Positions 41,347-51,297 of a DNA stretch of 64,000 nucleotides are shown piece after piece. This stretch comes from Microbacterium enclense (GTDB taxonomy: Bacteria; Actinomycetota; Actinomycetes; Actinomycetales; Microbacteriaceae): assembly GCF_001456955.1 (NCBI RefSeq), contig NZ_KQ758474.1, positions 1 to 64,000 on the forward strand, read 5' to 3'. Position 1 is the first letter of the stretch; each line of letters starts with the position of its first letter. The translations under genes were made by a program, and so were the position numbers. The notes beneath the pieces are model-generated. The model worked only from the letters and a program-made list of their open reading frames with translations, had not been told where the DNA came from and searched no databases.

Positions 41347-43185
41347 TCAGCGAGGAAGGGGGACCTCGATGAGCTGACGTCCGCCGGTGGGCGCGGTGAG
41401 CACCTGGTCGAGAGCGACGCGCGTGGTGCAGCGGTGGTACTCCCAGCCGAAGGCGAGGGCGAGCTGCTCGAGGCGCGCGGTGTGGGGGGTGTACTGCACC
41501 CGCGCCATCGCATCGGCGCCGGCGACACCAGCGACTTCGAGCCCGTCGAAGATCGTGCCGCCGCCGTCGTTGCCGACGACGACCTGCAGCCGCGGCTCGA
41601 TCTCACCGGGGGGCAGCAGCAGCGCGCCCATGTCGTGCAGGAACGCCAGGTCGCCCAGCAGCAGCCGCGTGACGCCCGGGCGCTCGTCGACCTGACTGGC
41701 CAGCGCGATCCCCGTCGCCGTGGCGATCGTGCCGTCGATGCCGGCGAGACCGCGGTTGGAATGCACCGCGACCTTCTTGCCGCCGAGCACCTCGTCGGCC
41801 ACGCGCACGAGGCGCGACGAGCCGAAGACGAGGCGATCGTGGGGCCAGGTGGCGCGCCAGAGCGCGTCGGCGAGGGCGGCGCGATCGAGCGGCGTGCGCA
41901 TCACCTCCACCTCGGCGTTGATGGCTCCCAGCCGCTCGTGCGGAACGGCGGATGCGAGGCCGTCGGCGTCGGGGGCGGGCGGCGACAGGTCGACGGCCGC
42001 GGCGCGCGACGCGCGCATCCACTCCCCCAGCCACCCGCGATCCGCATGGCCCGAGACTCGGACGGCGTCGACGGCGAGCGTCGCACCGTTGAGGTTGATC
42101 GGCTCGCCGGGCCCGCGCACGGCGATCACCTCGACGTCGTCGCGGCTGAGCAGCAGGGCGACCTCGCGACTGAGCGTGGGGCGGCCGAAGACGACGACGC
42201 GTTCGATGCGCCCGCCGAGGGTCGGTTCGCGCAGCAGCGCACGGTAGCCGTGGACGATCTGGCGGCCGAAGCGCGCGCCGCTGACGATCTCGGCGACCAG
42301 GGGGAAACCGCCCTCGTGCGCGAACTGCTCGGCGACGGCTCCGGCGTCCGCTCCCGCCACGACGATCGTGGGCGGGCCGGTCTCGATGCGGTGCGCGGCC
42401 TCGGTCTCGGGAGCGACGTCGGCGACGCCGATGCCTCCGCCTCCCTGGTAGAGGGCACCCGAGACGTCGTCCGTGGCGTCGCTGGGCACCTCCACCGCGC
42501 GGGATGCCGCCCGCTCGGCGAGCCATGTCGGCACAGCGCCGGCGAGGGGTTCGCGGAACGGGACGTTGAGGTGGACGGGGCCTGCTGCGCGCATCCCCTC
42601 GCCGAGCGAGGCGGCCAGCGCCTCGGCCGCCAGGGCGTCGAGAGCGGTGGTCTGCTCACCGGCGCCGTCGGCATCGAGCGCCTCGGGAACGGCCAGGTCG
42701 GCCTCGAACCGCACGGCCGGACGGAACAGCCCCGGCTGGCGGGTGGTCTGGTTCGCGCCGACGCCACGGAGCTCGGCGGGGCGGTCGGCGGTGACGAGCA
42801 GCAGGGGAACGCCCGCGTGATGCGCCTCGAGTGCCGCCGGAAGCAGGTTGGCGACGGCGGTGCCGGAGGTGCAGACGACGACCGCCGGCATCCCCGTCTC
42901 GCGGCCGAGGCCCAGCGCGGTGAACCCCGCGACCCGTTCGTCGATGCGCACGTGCAGGTGGATGAGGCCCGCGCGCTCCAGCTCGGCCGCGACCAGCGCG
43001 AGGGCCTGCGATCGCGAACCGGGGCTCACGACGATGTGCCGCACGCCGCGCGAGACGAGACCGGCGAGCAGAGCGGCCGCGGCGTCGGTCGCGGGGGCGG
43101 CAGCGCGCTCCTGGGCGTCGGTCGTGGAGGTCGGGGTCGCCGATGCGGTCGCGGGCACGCCGGGCTGACCGTTCTGCGGGGTCAC
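41347..43185 (-). CDS. menD: 2-Succinyl-5-enolpyruvyl-6-hydroxy-3-cyclohexene-1-carboxylate synthase
   Basis: ThDP-dependent enzyme joining isochorismate and 2-oxoglutarate in menaquinone synthesis. In the 612-residue protein, the pyrimidine-binding part shows GVRHIVVSPGSRSQALALVA and RVAGFTALGLGRETGMPAVV. The ThDP pyrophosphate motif is GDLAFLHDMGALL through VVVGNDGGGTIF (GDL..N). The first 35 residues are a low-complexity Ala/Thr extension. It directly follows the PLDc_N gene (6 nt), so the two are cotranscribed. Confidence 0.94.
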   Translation of the reverse strand: MTPQNGQPGVPATASATPTSTTDAQERAAAPATDAAAALLAGLVSRGVRHIVVSPGSRSQALALVAAELERAGLIHLHVRIDERVAGFTALGLGRETGMPAVVVCTSGTAVANLLPAALEAHHAGVPLLLVTADRPAELRGVGANQTTRQPGLFRPAVRFEADLAVPEALDADGAGEQTTALDALAAEALAASLGEGMRAAGPVHLNVPFREPLAGAVPTWLAERAASRAVEVPSDATDDVSGALYQGGGGIGVADVAPETEAAHRIETGPPTIVVAGADAGAVAEQFAHEGGFPLVAEIVSGARFGRQIVHGYRALLREPTLGGRIERVVVFGRPTLSREVALLLSRDDVEVIAVRGPGEPINLNGATLAVDAVRVSGHADRGWLGEWMRASRAAAVDLSPPAPDADGLASAVPHERLGAINAEVEVMRTPLDRAALADALWRATWPHDRLVFGSSRLVRVADEVLGGKKVAVHSNRGLAGIDGTIATATGIALASQVDERPGVTRLLLGDLAFLHDMGALLLPPGEIEPRLQVVVGNDGGGTIFDGLEVAGVAGADAMARVQYTPHTARLEQLALAFGWEYHRCTTRVALDQVLTAPTGGRQLIEVPLPR

Positions 43186-43191
43186 GGCGGC

Positions 43192-43611
43192 TCAGCCGAC
43201 GGCGCCGCGCTGACCGCGGGTGTCGTCGTCGCCCTTGCCGGAGGGGTCGTCAGGGTCGCTCGGCTTCTTCGGCGGCTGCGGGTCGTCGGCCTCGGAGTCG
43301 AGCTGCGCGAGCTCCTCCTCGAGACGACGGATCCGCTCGTCCTGCTCGGCGCGCGCCGACGCCGTCATGCGTCCGAGGAACTCGGGGTCGTCGTCAGGGG
43401 CCCGACGCACCACGGGCTTGCCCGCCGCGCGGCCTCGGCCGATGACGAACCACAGCACTCCACCGAGCACCGGCAACAGGATGACGATGGCCATCCACGC
43501 GCCCTTGCTCACCCCGCGGTGTCGAGAGGGAGGCTGCACGGCGCAGTCCACGATCGTGTAGACCCAGAAGACGGTCGCCACGAGCGCCAGGATGAGAAGC
43601 AACCGTGCCAT
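43192..43611 (-). CDS. PLDc_N-domain small membrane protein
   Basis: The 139-residue protein has two N-terminal helices (RLLLILALVATVFWVYTIVD and WMAIVILLPVLGGVLWFVIG), the PLDc_N module otherwise found before phospholipase D-like domains. A charged, helical cytoplasmic tail with no catalytic HKD motif follows. Stand-alone PLDc_N proteins are common in actinobacteria and of unknown role. The ATG at 43611 is leaderless (TAGAAT at 43618-43623), and the gene leads the two-gene transcript into menD. Confidence 0.85.
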   Translation of the reverse strand: MARLLLILALVATVFWVYTIVDCAVQPPSRHRGVSKGAWMAIVILLPVLGGVLWFVIGRGRAAGKPVVRRAPDDDPEFLGRMTASARAEQDERIRRLEEELAQLDSEADDPQPPKKPSDPDDPSGKGDDDTRGQRGAVG

Positions 43612-43617
43612 GGACCG

Positions 43618-43623
43618 ATTCTA
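43618..43623 (-). promoter_or_regulatory. -10 element of the PLDc_N-menD transcript
   Basis: TAGAAT on the minus strand, 6 nt before the ATG at 43611. Confidence 0.6.
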
Positions 43624-43708
43624 CGTGCGTCGGCTGGGCGACGGCCCGGAGACGGCGTCCGGTCTCCCACCGTCGAAGCACCCGCGGCAGAGGCACAGAG
43701 CGCGGTCG

Positions 43709-43714
43709 TAGACT
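43709..43714 (+). promoter_or_regulatory. -10 element of the DUF4229 gene
   Basis: TAGACT ends 7 nt before the ATG at 43721; leaderless arrangement. Confidence 0.55.
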
Positions 43715-43720
43715 GGCGGA

Positions 43721-44032
43721 ATGCGCGCTCGTTCGGCCCTCGTCTACACGGTGCTGCGACTCCTCGCGTTCCTCGTGCCGCTCGGCATCCTGCTGCTGTT
43801 CCCGGTGTTCCAGGAGCTGCCGTGGCTCGCCGCGATCTTCGCGGCGCTGATCGGGTTCAGCCTGTCGCTGCTGTTCCTGCGTCGCCCCCTCGAGAACGTC
43901 ACGGGCGGCCTCGCCGCGCGCCGCGCCGAACGCGGCACCACCGGCCGTCGCACGGGCGCCGAGGCCGACGCGGATGCCGAAGACGCGGCGCTCGACGCAC
44001 CGCAGCGCCCGGCTGACCACGACGCGCGCTGA
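43721..44032 (+). CDS. DUF4229 small membrane protein
   Basis: The 103-residue protein has two close hydrophobic helices (LLAFLVPLGILLLFPVFQEL and WLAAIFAALIGFSLSLLFL), then a basic-acidic tail rich in Arg/Ala/Asp. This is the layout of actinobacterial DUF4229 proteins, which are typically found beside menaquinone genes. Function unknown. Confidence 0.8.
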   Translation: MRARSALVYTVLRLLAFLVPLGILLLFPVFQELPWLAAIFAALIGFSLSLLFLRRPLENVTGGLAARRAERGTTGRRTGAEADADAEDAALDAPQRPADHDAR

Positions 44033-44368
44033 TCTACCTCTGCGGTCCGGCTCGACGTGCGCCTCGCGGCGCGTGGGCTCGACGCGCCTCGGGCAGCTCG
44101 CGCACGAAGCAGCCGGGTACCCGTACTCGCGTGGTGAAAGTCGACGATTTGTAGGGTGAGCCTTCGGGCGATGTGTGACGGTGCGGCGTTAGATGGCTGC
44201 CTCCGCGCGCCGCCGTCCGCGCGACCCGGAGCCTTCTCACCCGTCGGGAGGCTGAGCTCTCTCAGGGCGCGGTGCCCTCTATCCGGTCTTTCCTATGCAG
44301 TGCGTCCTCCTTCGATTTCTTGCAGGCGAGTGCGCACCCGGACACCCTTCCTGCAGGACGGACACGAC
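44033..44368. other. Intergenic region without a supported gene
   Basis: 336 bp between the DUF4229 gene and the RCC1-repeat gene. The right half is less GC-rich and presumably holds the promoter and leader of the RCC1-repeat gene. No gene, strong hairpin or repeat was found. Open frames that cross it have non-coding character. Confidence 0.6.
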
Positions 44369-45859
44369 ATGAACGACCGAGTGAGGAGCGCGCTCCCCGA
44401 GACAACTCCAGGCGGCCCGAGCGATGTGCAACGCCGCTTCGTCTTGACCACTGCCGCCTGGGCCGTGCCAGCCGTAGCGATGACGGTGGCCACGCCCGCA
44501 TTCGCGGATTCCAACAACCGCGTGGCGAGCTTGTCCTCGCTGGACGATCAACTGCCGGCCGCCGGCGGTGCGCCCGTGAGCGCGATCGTGGTCGACAGCG
44601 ATGGATCCCCGGTCGCCGGGCAAGCCGTCACATTCGCAGGCCCGGCCAGCGCCACTTTCTCACCACCCACCGCCACGTCGGATTCGGCCGGAGTAGCGAC
44701 GACCACCGTGAATCTGAACGACACGTGGGCGGCGCCGGGCTCGACGGCGACGATCACCGCGATGGCGGGCAGCAGCAACATTTCCAAAGGGTTCATCGTT
44801 CTCGGAGCGAACGTGCTTGTGGCCGGGCAGGGGTACTCCTCCACTCTGTCGCAGGCGGAGCTCGCGTTTCCCTCACCTGTCACCCAGATCAGCGGGAGTT
44901 CCTGGAACAACGTTTCATTCTTCGTCGCTCTTCTCGCTGACGGCACCGTATGGACAAAGGGATCGAACAGCTCCGGCCAGCTCGGCGATGGCACGACGAC
45001 GGATCGGGCCACCTGGGCGAAGGTCAACGGGCTTTCGACTGTGACGCAGATCGCACTCGGCCGAGAATCTGTTATGGCCCTACGGAGCAACGGCACGGTC
45101 ATGAGATGGGGATTCGAGCCTTACGACACGGTGAGTTCTCCCAAGCAACAGCCGGGTCTGGCGAACGTCACGCAGATCGCACGCGGTCGCCGCACCGGAT
45201 ACGCCTTGCTGTCCGACGGGTCTGTGAAGGCGTGGGGAGCTAATGATTTCCACGCCGCCGGCACAGGCGGGACGGCGTGGCCCGGCCTGACACCCAAACA
45301 GGTCGTCGGTCTCAGTTCCGGGGTCGCGCAGATCGCCGCCGGAACGGTGTCCGGCTATGCGCGGATGACTGATGGCACCGGGCGCGCGTGGGGGTTCAAC
45401 GACTACGGTCAGCTCGGCGACGGCACGACCACCGAACGAGCGACATCATCACCGGTACAGAGCCTGACGGGAATCGCTACTCAGATAACCGCGGAATCGG
45501 GCAACATGATCGTGCTGCGCTCCGACGGTTCCGTCCTGAGCTGCGGTTTCAACGACCATGATGGCGAACTCGGAAATGGCGCGAGCTCTCCCACGCAGAA
45601 TCCGAACCTCGCCCCGGTGAGCGGTCTTGGCTCGGGCGTATCGGCCGTCGCGGCGACGATCGGGTCAGGATACGCTCTCATGGCTGACGGTTCGGTCAAT
45701 GCCTGGGGCTTCAACGGAGCAGGGCAACTCGGCGACGGCACGACGACATCCCGTCTGGCACCCGCACCCATCAACATCCCCGACGGCCGAATAGTGACTC
45801 GACTCGGCGAGAGCTGTCCGCTCAGTTACACCACGTTCCTGATCACCAGCACCTCCTGA
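44369..45859 (+). CDS. Exported RCC1-repeat (beta-propeller) protein with N-terminal Ig-like domain
   Basis: The 496-residue protein carries a twin-arginine-like signal (QRRFVLTTAAWAVPAVAMTV, cut near AFADS). An Ig/Big_1-like domain follows (about 50-145: DGSPVAGQAVTFAGPASATF). Then come seven or so RCC1 repeats (about 150-480) with the core GDGTVWTKGSNSSGQLGDGT and WGFNDYGQLGDGTT. Such secreted RCC1 propellers are thought to bind proteins or carbohydrates outside the cell; the ligand is unknown. GC content is lower than that of neighbours. The ATG at 44369 has AGGACGG upstream; a strong terminator follows. Confidence 0.85.
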   Translation: MNDRVRSALPETTPGGPSDVQRRFVLTTAAWAVPAVAMTVATPAFADSNNRVASLSSLDDQLPAAGGAPVSAIVVDSDGSPVAGQAVTFAGPASATFSPPTATSDSAGVATTTVNLNDTWAAPGSTATITAMAGSSNISKGFIVLGANVLVAGQGYSSTLSQAELAFPSPVTQISGSSWNNVSFFVALLADGTVWTKGSNSSGQLGDGTTTDRATWAKVNGLSTVTQIALGRESVMALRSNGTVMRWGFEPYDTVSSPKQQPGLANVTQIARGRRTGYALLSDGSVKAWGANDFHAAGTGGTAWPGLTPKQVVGLSSGVAQIAAGTVSGYARMTDGTGRAWGFNDYGQLGDGTTTERATSSPVQSLTGIATQITAESGNMIVLRSDGSVLSCGFNDHDGELGNGASSPTQNPNLAPVSGLGSGVSAVAATIGSGYALMADGSVNAWGFNGAGQLGDGTTTSRLAPAPINIPDGRIVTRLGESCPLSYTTFLITSTS

Positions 45860-45915
45860 GGTCTGCGGCAAGAGAACGACCGCTTCTTTTCGAGAAGGTC
45901 GCGCGATGGGGAGAA

Positions 45916-45944
45916 ACGGACGGCGAGCTTGCTTCGCCGTCCGT
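45916..45944 (+). terminator. Terminator of the RCC1-repeat gene
   Basis: Perfect 11-bp arms ACGGACGGCGA (45916-45926) and TCGCCGTCCGT (45934-45944), with a 7-nt loop and followed by TCTC, 56 nt after the stop. It may also serve the convergent menA transcript. Confidence 0.8.
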
Positions 45945-45987
45945 TCTCATCGCGCGGTCGGCGCGCGAGCGCACGTGCACCGCACGG

Positions 45988-46959
45988 TCAGCCGGCGAGC
46001 GCCCAGAACAGCAGCGCGCCGTAGGCGACCGACGTGAGGCTCGTCACCTGCAGCGCCGTGATGAGCTCGCGCGGGGTGCGAGCCGTCCACACGATGAGGA
46101 TCGCCGAGAGACCGCCGAGCAGCGCCAGCAGGGTGAGCCAGGCGATCGGGTAGACCATGGCGAGGAAGACCGCGATCGCGAACGGCACGAGCACGAAGAG
46201 GGTGAAGAGCACCTTCGTCGCCGGGCGGCCGATCAGCACCGACAGCGTGCGCTTGCCGGCGAGGCGGTCCTGGTCGATGTCGCGCAGGTTGTTGGCGAGC
46301 AGCACCGCGCACGCGAGCAGGCCCGCGGCGACCGCGCCGAACCACGCCTCCTGCGGCAGCGACTGCACCTGCAGCCAGGTCGTGCCGAGGGTGGCGACGA
46401 GCCCGAAGAAGACGAAGACGAACAGCTCACCCATGGCGTTGTAGCCGTACGGGCGCTTGCCGCCGGTGTAGAACCAGGCGGCGACGATGCAGACGGCGCC
46501 CACCAGAAGGAGCCACCACTGCCCCGTGCGGACGACGAGGGCGAGACCGATGACCGCCGCGAGCGCGAAGAACGCCAACGCGACGACGAGCACCGTGCGC
46601 GGCTTCGCCTTCTTGCCACCGGTCAGGCGTCCGGGCCCCACCCGCACGTCGTCGGTGCCGCGGATGCCGTCGGAGTAGTCGTTGGCGTAGTTGACGCCGA
46701 TCTGCAGGGCGAACGCCACGGCGAGACACGCGAGCGCGATCACCCAGTGGAGCTGGTCGTCGACGAGTGTCGCCGCGCCCGTGCCGATGAGCACCGGAGT
46801 GATCGCGAGGGGCAGAGTCCGCAGGCGCGCCGCGGCGATCCAGTCGCGCGCGGTCGCCGGGGAGACGGCCTGCGGCGCACCGCCCTTCGGCTTCTGCGGG
46901 TTGCCGCCGGGGCGACGCTTCTTGGTCGGGGTCGAACGCTTACGAGAGGGTGCTGCCAC
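45988..46959 (-). CDS. menA: 1,4-Dihydroxy-2-naphthoate polyprenyltransferase
   Basis: Integral-membrane UbiA-family enzyme attaching the polyprenyl tail to DHNA. In the 323-residue protein, after a basic N-terminal extension (PSRKRSTPTKKRRPGG), the two Asp-rich motifs are NYANDYSDGIRGTDDVRVG and NNLRDIDQDRLAGKRTLS. Eight to nine membrane helices are predicted. The start is GTG at 46959, 8 nt from a TAGGAT -10 box (46968-46973) that overlaps the stop of menE. Confidence 0.94.
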   Translation of the reverse strand: MAAPSRKRSTPTKKRRPGGNPQKPKGGAPQAVSPATARDWIAAARLRTLPLAITPVLIGTGAATLVDDQLHWVIALACLAVAFALQIGVNYANDYSDGIRGTDDVRVGPGRLTGGKKAKPRTVLVVALAFFALAAVIGLALVVRTGQWWLLLVGAVCIVAAWFYTGGKRPYGYNAMGELFVFVFFGLVATLGTTWLQVQSLPQEAWFGAVAAGLLACAVLLANNLRDIDQDRLAGKRTLSVLIGRPATKVLFTLFVLVPFAIAVFLAMVYPIAWLTLLALLGGLSAILIVWTARTPRELITALQVTSLTSVAYGALLFWALAG

Positions 46960-46967
46960 GGAGGGTC

Positions 46968-46973
46968 ATCCTA
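46968..46973 (-). promoter_or_regulatory. -10 element of menA
   Basis: TAGGAT on the minus strand, 8 nt before the GTG at 46959, overlapping the end of menE. Confidence 0.45.
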
Positions 46974-48122
46974 TGCCCGCGGGTTCTGCGCGAGCGTGTC
47001 GCGCAGCGTCGCCCGGTCGGGCTTGCCTGACGCGAGGGTGGGCATCTCATCGACGGCCACCACGCGTGCCGGACGCGCGGGAGCACCCACCGCCCGGGCC
47101 ACGGCCTCACGCACGGCGGTGAGCACGGTCGGCTCGTCGGCAGCGGCGAGCCCGGGCACCACGACGGCGGATCCCTGGCCCCACGCGGCATCCGGAATCG
47201 GCACCACCACGGCGGACGCCAGGCCCGGGATGCCACGGACGGCGGCCTCGACCCGGTCGAGCGACACGTTCACGCCGCCCGAGACGATGACGTTGTCGAG
47301 ACGTCCGGTCACGTGCAGCACGCCGTCGACGATCTCGCCCCCGTCGCCCGTGCGGTACCAGCGCGTGCCGTCGGCGTCGACGGGGAAGACGGATGCCGTG
47401 CGCGCGGGGTCGCCGAGATACCCCTCGGCGAGCGTCGGGCCCGACAGCTGCACCTCGCCGTCGATCAGGCGCATGCCGACGCCGTCGAGCGGAACGCCGT
47501 CGTAGACGCAGCCGCCGCTGGTCTCGCTCGAGCCGTAGGTGCGCACGATGCGGACGCCGGCCGCCTCCGCGCGCTCGCGTACCGCGGGCGCGAGCGCCTG
47601 GCCGCCGATCAGGATGGCCTCGAACGAGCGCAGCGCGCGGGCGACGTCGGCATCGTGCTCGGCGGCATCCAAAAGCCTCTGCAACTGCGCGGGGACGAGT
47701 GAGGTGAAGCTCGGCACGCGTGCGCCGTCGACATGGGATGCCATGCCGAGAGCGGCCGCGGCGAACGGCTCGGGACGGAAGGGGCCGGCGACGATCGCCG
47801 GTTCGCGATCGGCGAGGAGCGCCCGCACGATGACCTGGACGCCCGCGACGTAGGCAGCGGGGACGGCGAGCAGCCACGCGCCCTCGCCGAGGCGCGCGGC
47901 CGTGGCGTAGGCGCTGCTGATGAGCGCGTTGCGGCTGAGCACGACGGATTTCGGCACGCCGGTCGAACCCGAGGTGGTCACCACGGCGGCTGTTCCCGCG
48001 GGCGCCTCGTCGGGCAGATCGGCTCCGCCCAGGGCGACCGCCGGACCCGCGCCGAGGACGGCGGCCCGCAGCGCCCGCACGACGTCGCGCGGATCACCGG
48101 ATGCCGCGGGCGCGAGCCTCAT
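46971..48122 (-). CDS. menE: O-succinylbenzoate-CoA ligase
   Basis: Activates o-succinylbenzoate to its CoA ester. The 383-residue protein is short for the ANL superfamily, as actinobacterial MenE usually is. The phosphate loop is VVTTSGSTGVPKSVVL; later motifs are RTYGSSETSGGCVYDG, YRTGDGGEIVDGVLHVTGR and a final catalytic region LASGKPDRATLRD. The ATG at 48122 begins 13 nt after the menB stop, so menB and menE form one transcript. Confidence 0.92.
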   Translation of the reverse strand: MRLAPAASGDPRDVVRALRAAVLGAGPAVALGGADLPDEAPAGTAAVVTTSGSTGVPKSVVLSRNALISSAYATAARLGEGAWLLAVPAAYVAGVQVIVRALLADREPAIVAGPFRPEPFAAAALGMASHVDGARVPSFTSLVPAQLQRLLDAAEHDADVARALRSFEAILIGGQALAPAVRERAEAAGVRIVRTYGSSETSGGCVYDGVPLDGVGMRLIDGEVQLSGPTLAEGYLGDPARTASVFPVDADGTRWYRTGDGGEIVDGVLHVTGRLDNVIVSGGVNVSLDRVEAAVRGIPGLASAVVVPIPDAAWGQGSAVVVPGLAAADEPTVLTAVREAVARAVGAPARPARVVAVDEMPTLASGKPDRATLRDTLAQNPRA

Positions 48123-48135
48123 GCGCCGAGGCCGC

Positions 48136-49038
<903 letters not shown>

Positions 49039-49044
49039 CCGATC

Positions 49045-49050
49045 AGCCTA
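49045..49050 (-). promoter_or_regulatory. -10 element of the menB-menE transcript
   Basis: TAGGCT on the minus strand, 6 nt before the GTG at 49038. Confidence 0.55.
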
Positions 49051-49182
49051 GATCGCGGTCGACGTGTGAGGACCGCCACGCGTCGCCGTGCCGCGGGGGT
49101 CTCTGACGCGCCGTCTCGCCGGATCCATCGACGCGGGCGCCGCGTGCGCATAGCCTGGACGCCCCCGACGATGGGAATGAGC

Positions 49183-49359
49183 ATGGCGAAGAAGATGTCG
49201 GTCCTCGGCCGGATCCGCGAGTACTTCGTGGGCGCGCCACCGTCGCACGAGGATGCCGAACAGGCGCGCCAGTCGGCGTTGCGTCAGGCGAGCACGAACA
49301 GGTATCGGGGTGAGGCCGAGCGGTTCACGTCGGGCGGCGGAGGAAGCGGGTCGATCTGA
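49183..49359 (+). CDS. Small hypothetical protein (58 aa)
   Basis: Reads AKKMSVLGRIREYFVGAPPS, then a charged middle, ending in a flexible TSGGGGSGSI tail. Possible starts are ATG at 49171, 49177 and 49183; a weak GGGAATGA favours the last. It stands alone between menB (divergent) and the LLM oxidoreductase (convergent). No family recognised; coding use of third-position GC supports it as real. Confidence 0.5.
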   Translation: MAKKMSVLGRIREYFVGAPPSHEDAEQARQSALRQASTNRYRGEAERFTSGGGGSGSI

Positions 49360-49408
49360 CCCCTGCCGCCCCGAACCCGTCCTTCGACGGTCGCGACGGT
49401 GGCCCGGC

Positions 49409-50206
49409 TCAGGCGTTCTTGCCGTCGCGCCAGGTGAGCCAGCGCTCGATGAGCGAGTAGTCCCAGTCGGGACCCGAGAAGCCGAGCGTGAACAGACGGG
49501 TGCCTGCGTCGTAGAGGGCGTCGGCGACGGACTCGTCGCGGTCTTTGAGCTCGTTCGAGACGACGAGACCCGACAGATCGCGCCCCTCGGTGCCGGCCCA
49601 GTTCTCGATCACGCCGAGCTTGTGCGGCAGCTCGTCGGGGGTGACGAAGCTGTGCCAGATGTCGGCCTGACGGGCGACGATGCGGAGGGTCTTCTGCTCG
49701 CCCTTGCCGCCGATCATGACGGGGATCTTGCGAGTGGGCGCGGGGTTGAGCTTCCCCCATCGCTCGACGACGCGGTCGAGGTCGGTCGCGAGCGCGTTCA
49801 GACGGGATCCTGCGGTGCCGAAGTCGTAGCCGTACTCGTCGTAGTCGCGCTGGAACCAGCCCGACCCGGTGCCGAAGATAAAGCGGCCGGTGTCGCCGCC
49901 CTTCTTGCTGATGTGGTCGATCGTGCGGGCCATGTCGGCCTGCAGGTCGGCACCGCGATAGCTGTTGCAGTTGACCAACGCCCCGAACTCGACGCGCTCG
50001 GTCTGCTCGGCCCACGCCGCCAGCATCGTCCACGACTCGAAGTGCTCGCCGTCGGGGTCGCCGTACAGGGGGAAGAAGTGATCCCAATTGAACAGGATGT
50101 CGACCCCCATCTCTTCGAGACGGAAGACGGCGTCGCGGATGTCGGAGTACTGCACGTGCTGCGGCTGGATCTGGACGCCGAGCCGGACCGGGGTGTCGAG
50201 GAGCAT
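49409..50206 (-). CDS. LLM-class F420-dependent oxidoreductase
   Basis: The 265-residue luciferase-like TIM barrel is shorter than most LLM enzymes. It contains LEEMGVDILFNWDHFFPLYG, VEFGALVNCNSYRGADLQA, FIFGTGSGWFQRDYDEYGY and RKIPVMIGGKGEQKTLRIVA, the actinobacterial F420-binding pattern. The substrate is unknown. The ATG at 50206 is leaderless (TAGGCT at 50213-50218), back-to-back with menC. Confidence 0.88.
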   Translation of the reverse strand: MLLDTPVRLGVQIQPQHVQYSDIRDAVFRLEEMGVDILFNWDHFFPLYGDPDGEHFESWTMLAAWAEQTERVEFGALVNCNSYRGADLQADMARTIDHISKKGGDTGRFIFGTGSGWFQRDYDEYGYDFGTAGSRLNALATDLDRVVERWGKLNPAPTRKIPVMIGGKGEQKTLRIVARQADIWHSFVTPDELPHKLGVIENWAGTEGRDLSGLVVSNELKDRDESVADALYDAGTRLFTLGFSGPDWDYSLIERWLTWRDGKNA

Positions 50207-50212
50207 GCGGCA

Positions 50213-50218
50213 AGCCTA
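50213..50218 (-). promoter_or_regulatory. -10 element of the LLM oxidoreductase gene
   Basis: TAGGCT on the minus strand, 6 nt before the ATG at 50206. Confidence 0.5.
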
Positions 50219-50241
50219 TTCCGGCCCTCCGACACCCGGGC

Positions 50242-50247
50242 CAGGAT
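50242..50247 (+). promoter_or_regulatory. -10 element of menC
   Basis: CAGGAT ends 7 nt before the ATG at 50254; leaderless arrangement. Confidence 0.4.
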
Positions 50248-50253
50248 GGGGGG

Positions 50254-51255
50254 ATGAGCTCCATGCCCCTCCCCCCGCTCGCCGACGTGCTCGCGACGGC
50301 GCGGGTCGTCGCCCTCCCCCTCGCGGTGCGTTTCCGCGGAGTCACGACGCGCGAGGCCGTCGTCTTCGAGGGGCCGCGCGGATGGACGGAGTTCTCCCCG
50401 TTCCTCGAGTACGACGACGCGGAGGCGGCGACCTGGCTCGCCGGCTCTTTCGACTTCGGATGGAACCCCGCACCGCCGGCGCTGCGCGAGACCGTCGCGG
50501 TCAACGCCACGATGCCCGCCGTCGCGGCATCCGAGGTTCCTCGCATCCTGGCTCGGTACGACGGATGCCGCACGGTCAAGGTGAAGGTGGCCGAGGCGGG
50601 GCAGACCCTCGCCGACGATGTCGCGAGAGTGCGGGCGGTCCGCGAGGCGGTGGGCCCCGAGGGGCGCGTGCGCGTCGACGCCAACGCCGCGTGGAACCTC
50701 GACGAGGCGGAACGGGCCGTGCACGCCCTCGCCGAGTTCGACCTGGAGTACGTCGAACAGCCGTGCGCCGAGATCGATGAGCTCGCCCAGCTGCGCGAGC
50801 GCATCGCCTATCTCGACATCCCCGTCGCCGCCGACGAGAGCGTGCGCAAGGCCGTCGACCCGCTGCGGGTCGCCCGTGCGGGGGCGGCCGACCTGCTGGT
50901 GATCAAGGCGCAGCCCCTCGGCGGCGTGCACGCCGCGCTCGACATCGTGGCGCGGGCGGGGCTGCCCGCGGTTGTCTCCAGCGCCCTCGACACCTCGATC
51001 GGGCTGGCGATGGGCGCGACGCTGGCGGCGGCGCTGCCCGGCCTCGATTACGACTGCGGTCTGGGCACCGCGTCGTTGTTCACGACCGACGTCGTGGCAT
51101 CCCCCCTGGTCGCGCGCGAAGGCGTCCTGACACTCGACCGCCCCCGGCCGTCGTCCGCGGAGCTCGACCGCGTGAGCGCCGCCGACGACCGCCGCGACTG
51201 GTGGCTCGAGCGCCTGCGCCGCTGTCACACGCTGCTGGAGCGCACGGCGAGATGA
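50254..51255 (+). CDS. menC: o-Succinylbenzoate synthase
   Basis: Enolase-superfamily dehydratase of the menaquinone pathway. In the 333-residue protein the catalytic lysine lies in TVKVKVAEAGQT. Metal ligands lie in RVDANAAWNLDEA, YVEQPC and VAADESVRK, and the second lysine in LLVIKAQPLGG. Completes the classical set menF-D-C-E-B-A plus menG in this window. Confidence 0.93.
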   Translation: MSSMPLPPLADVLATARVVALPLAVRFRGVTTREAVVFEGPRGWTEFSPFLEYDDAEAATWLAGSFDFGWNPAPPALRETVAVNATMPAVAASEVPRILARYDGCRTVKVKVAEAGQTLADDVARVRAVREAVGPEGRVRVDANAAWNLDEAERAVHALAEFDLEYVEQPCAEIDELAQLRERIAYLDIPVAADESVRKAVDPLRVARAGAADLLVIKAQPLGGVHAALDIVARAGLPAVVSSALDTSIGLAMGATLAAALPGLDYDCGLGTASLFTTDVVASPLVAREGVLTLDRPRPSSAELDRVSAADDRRDWWLERLRRCHTLLERTAR

Positions 51256-51297
51256 GCTGTCGGCTCGGGCGCACCCGGGTGCCGCGCTCGGCGGGCA

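Noticed and set aside
40528..44016. 1162-codon plus-strand frame.
   Set aside because: It runs antisense through ppk2, menD and the PLDc_N gene. High GC removes stops; no motifs are seen.
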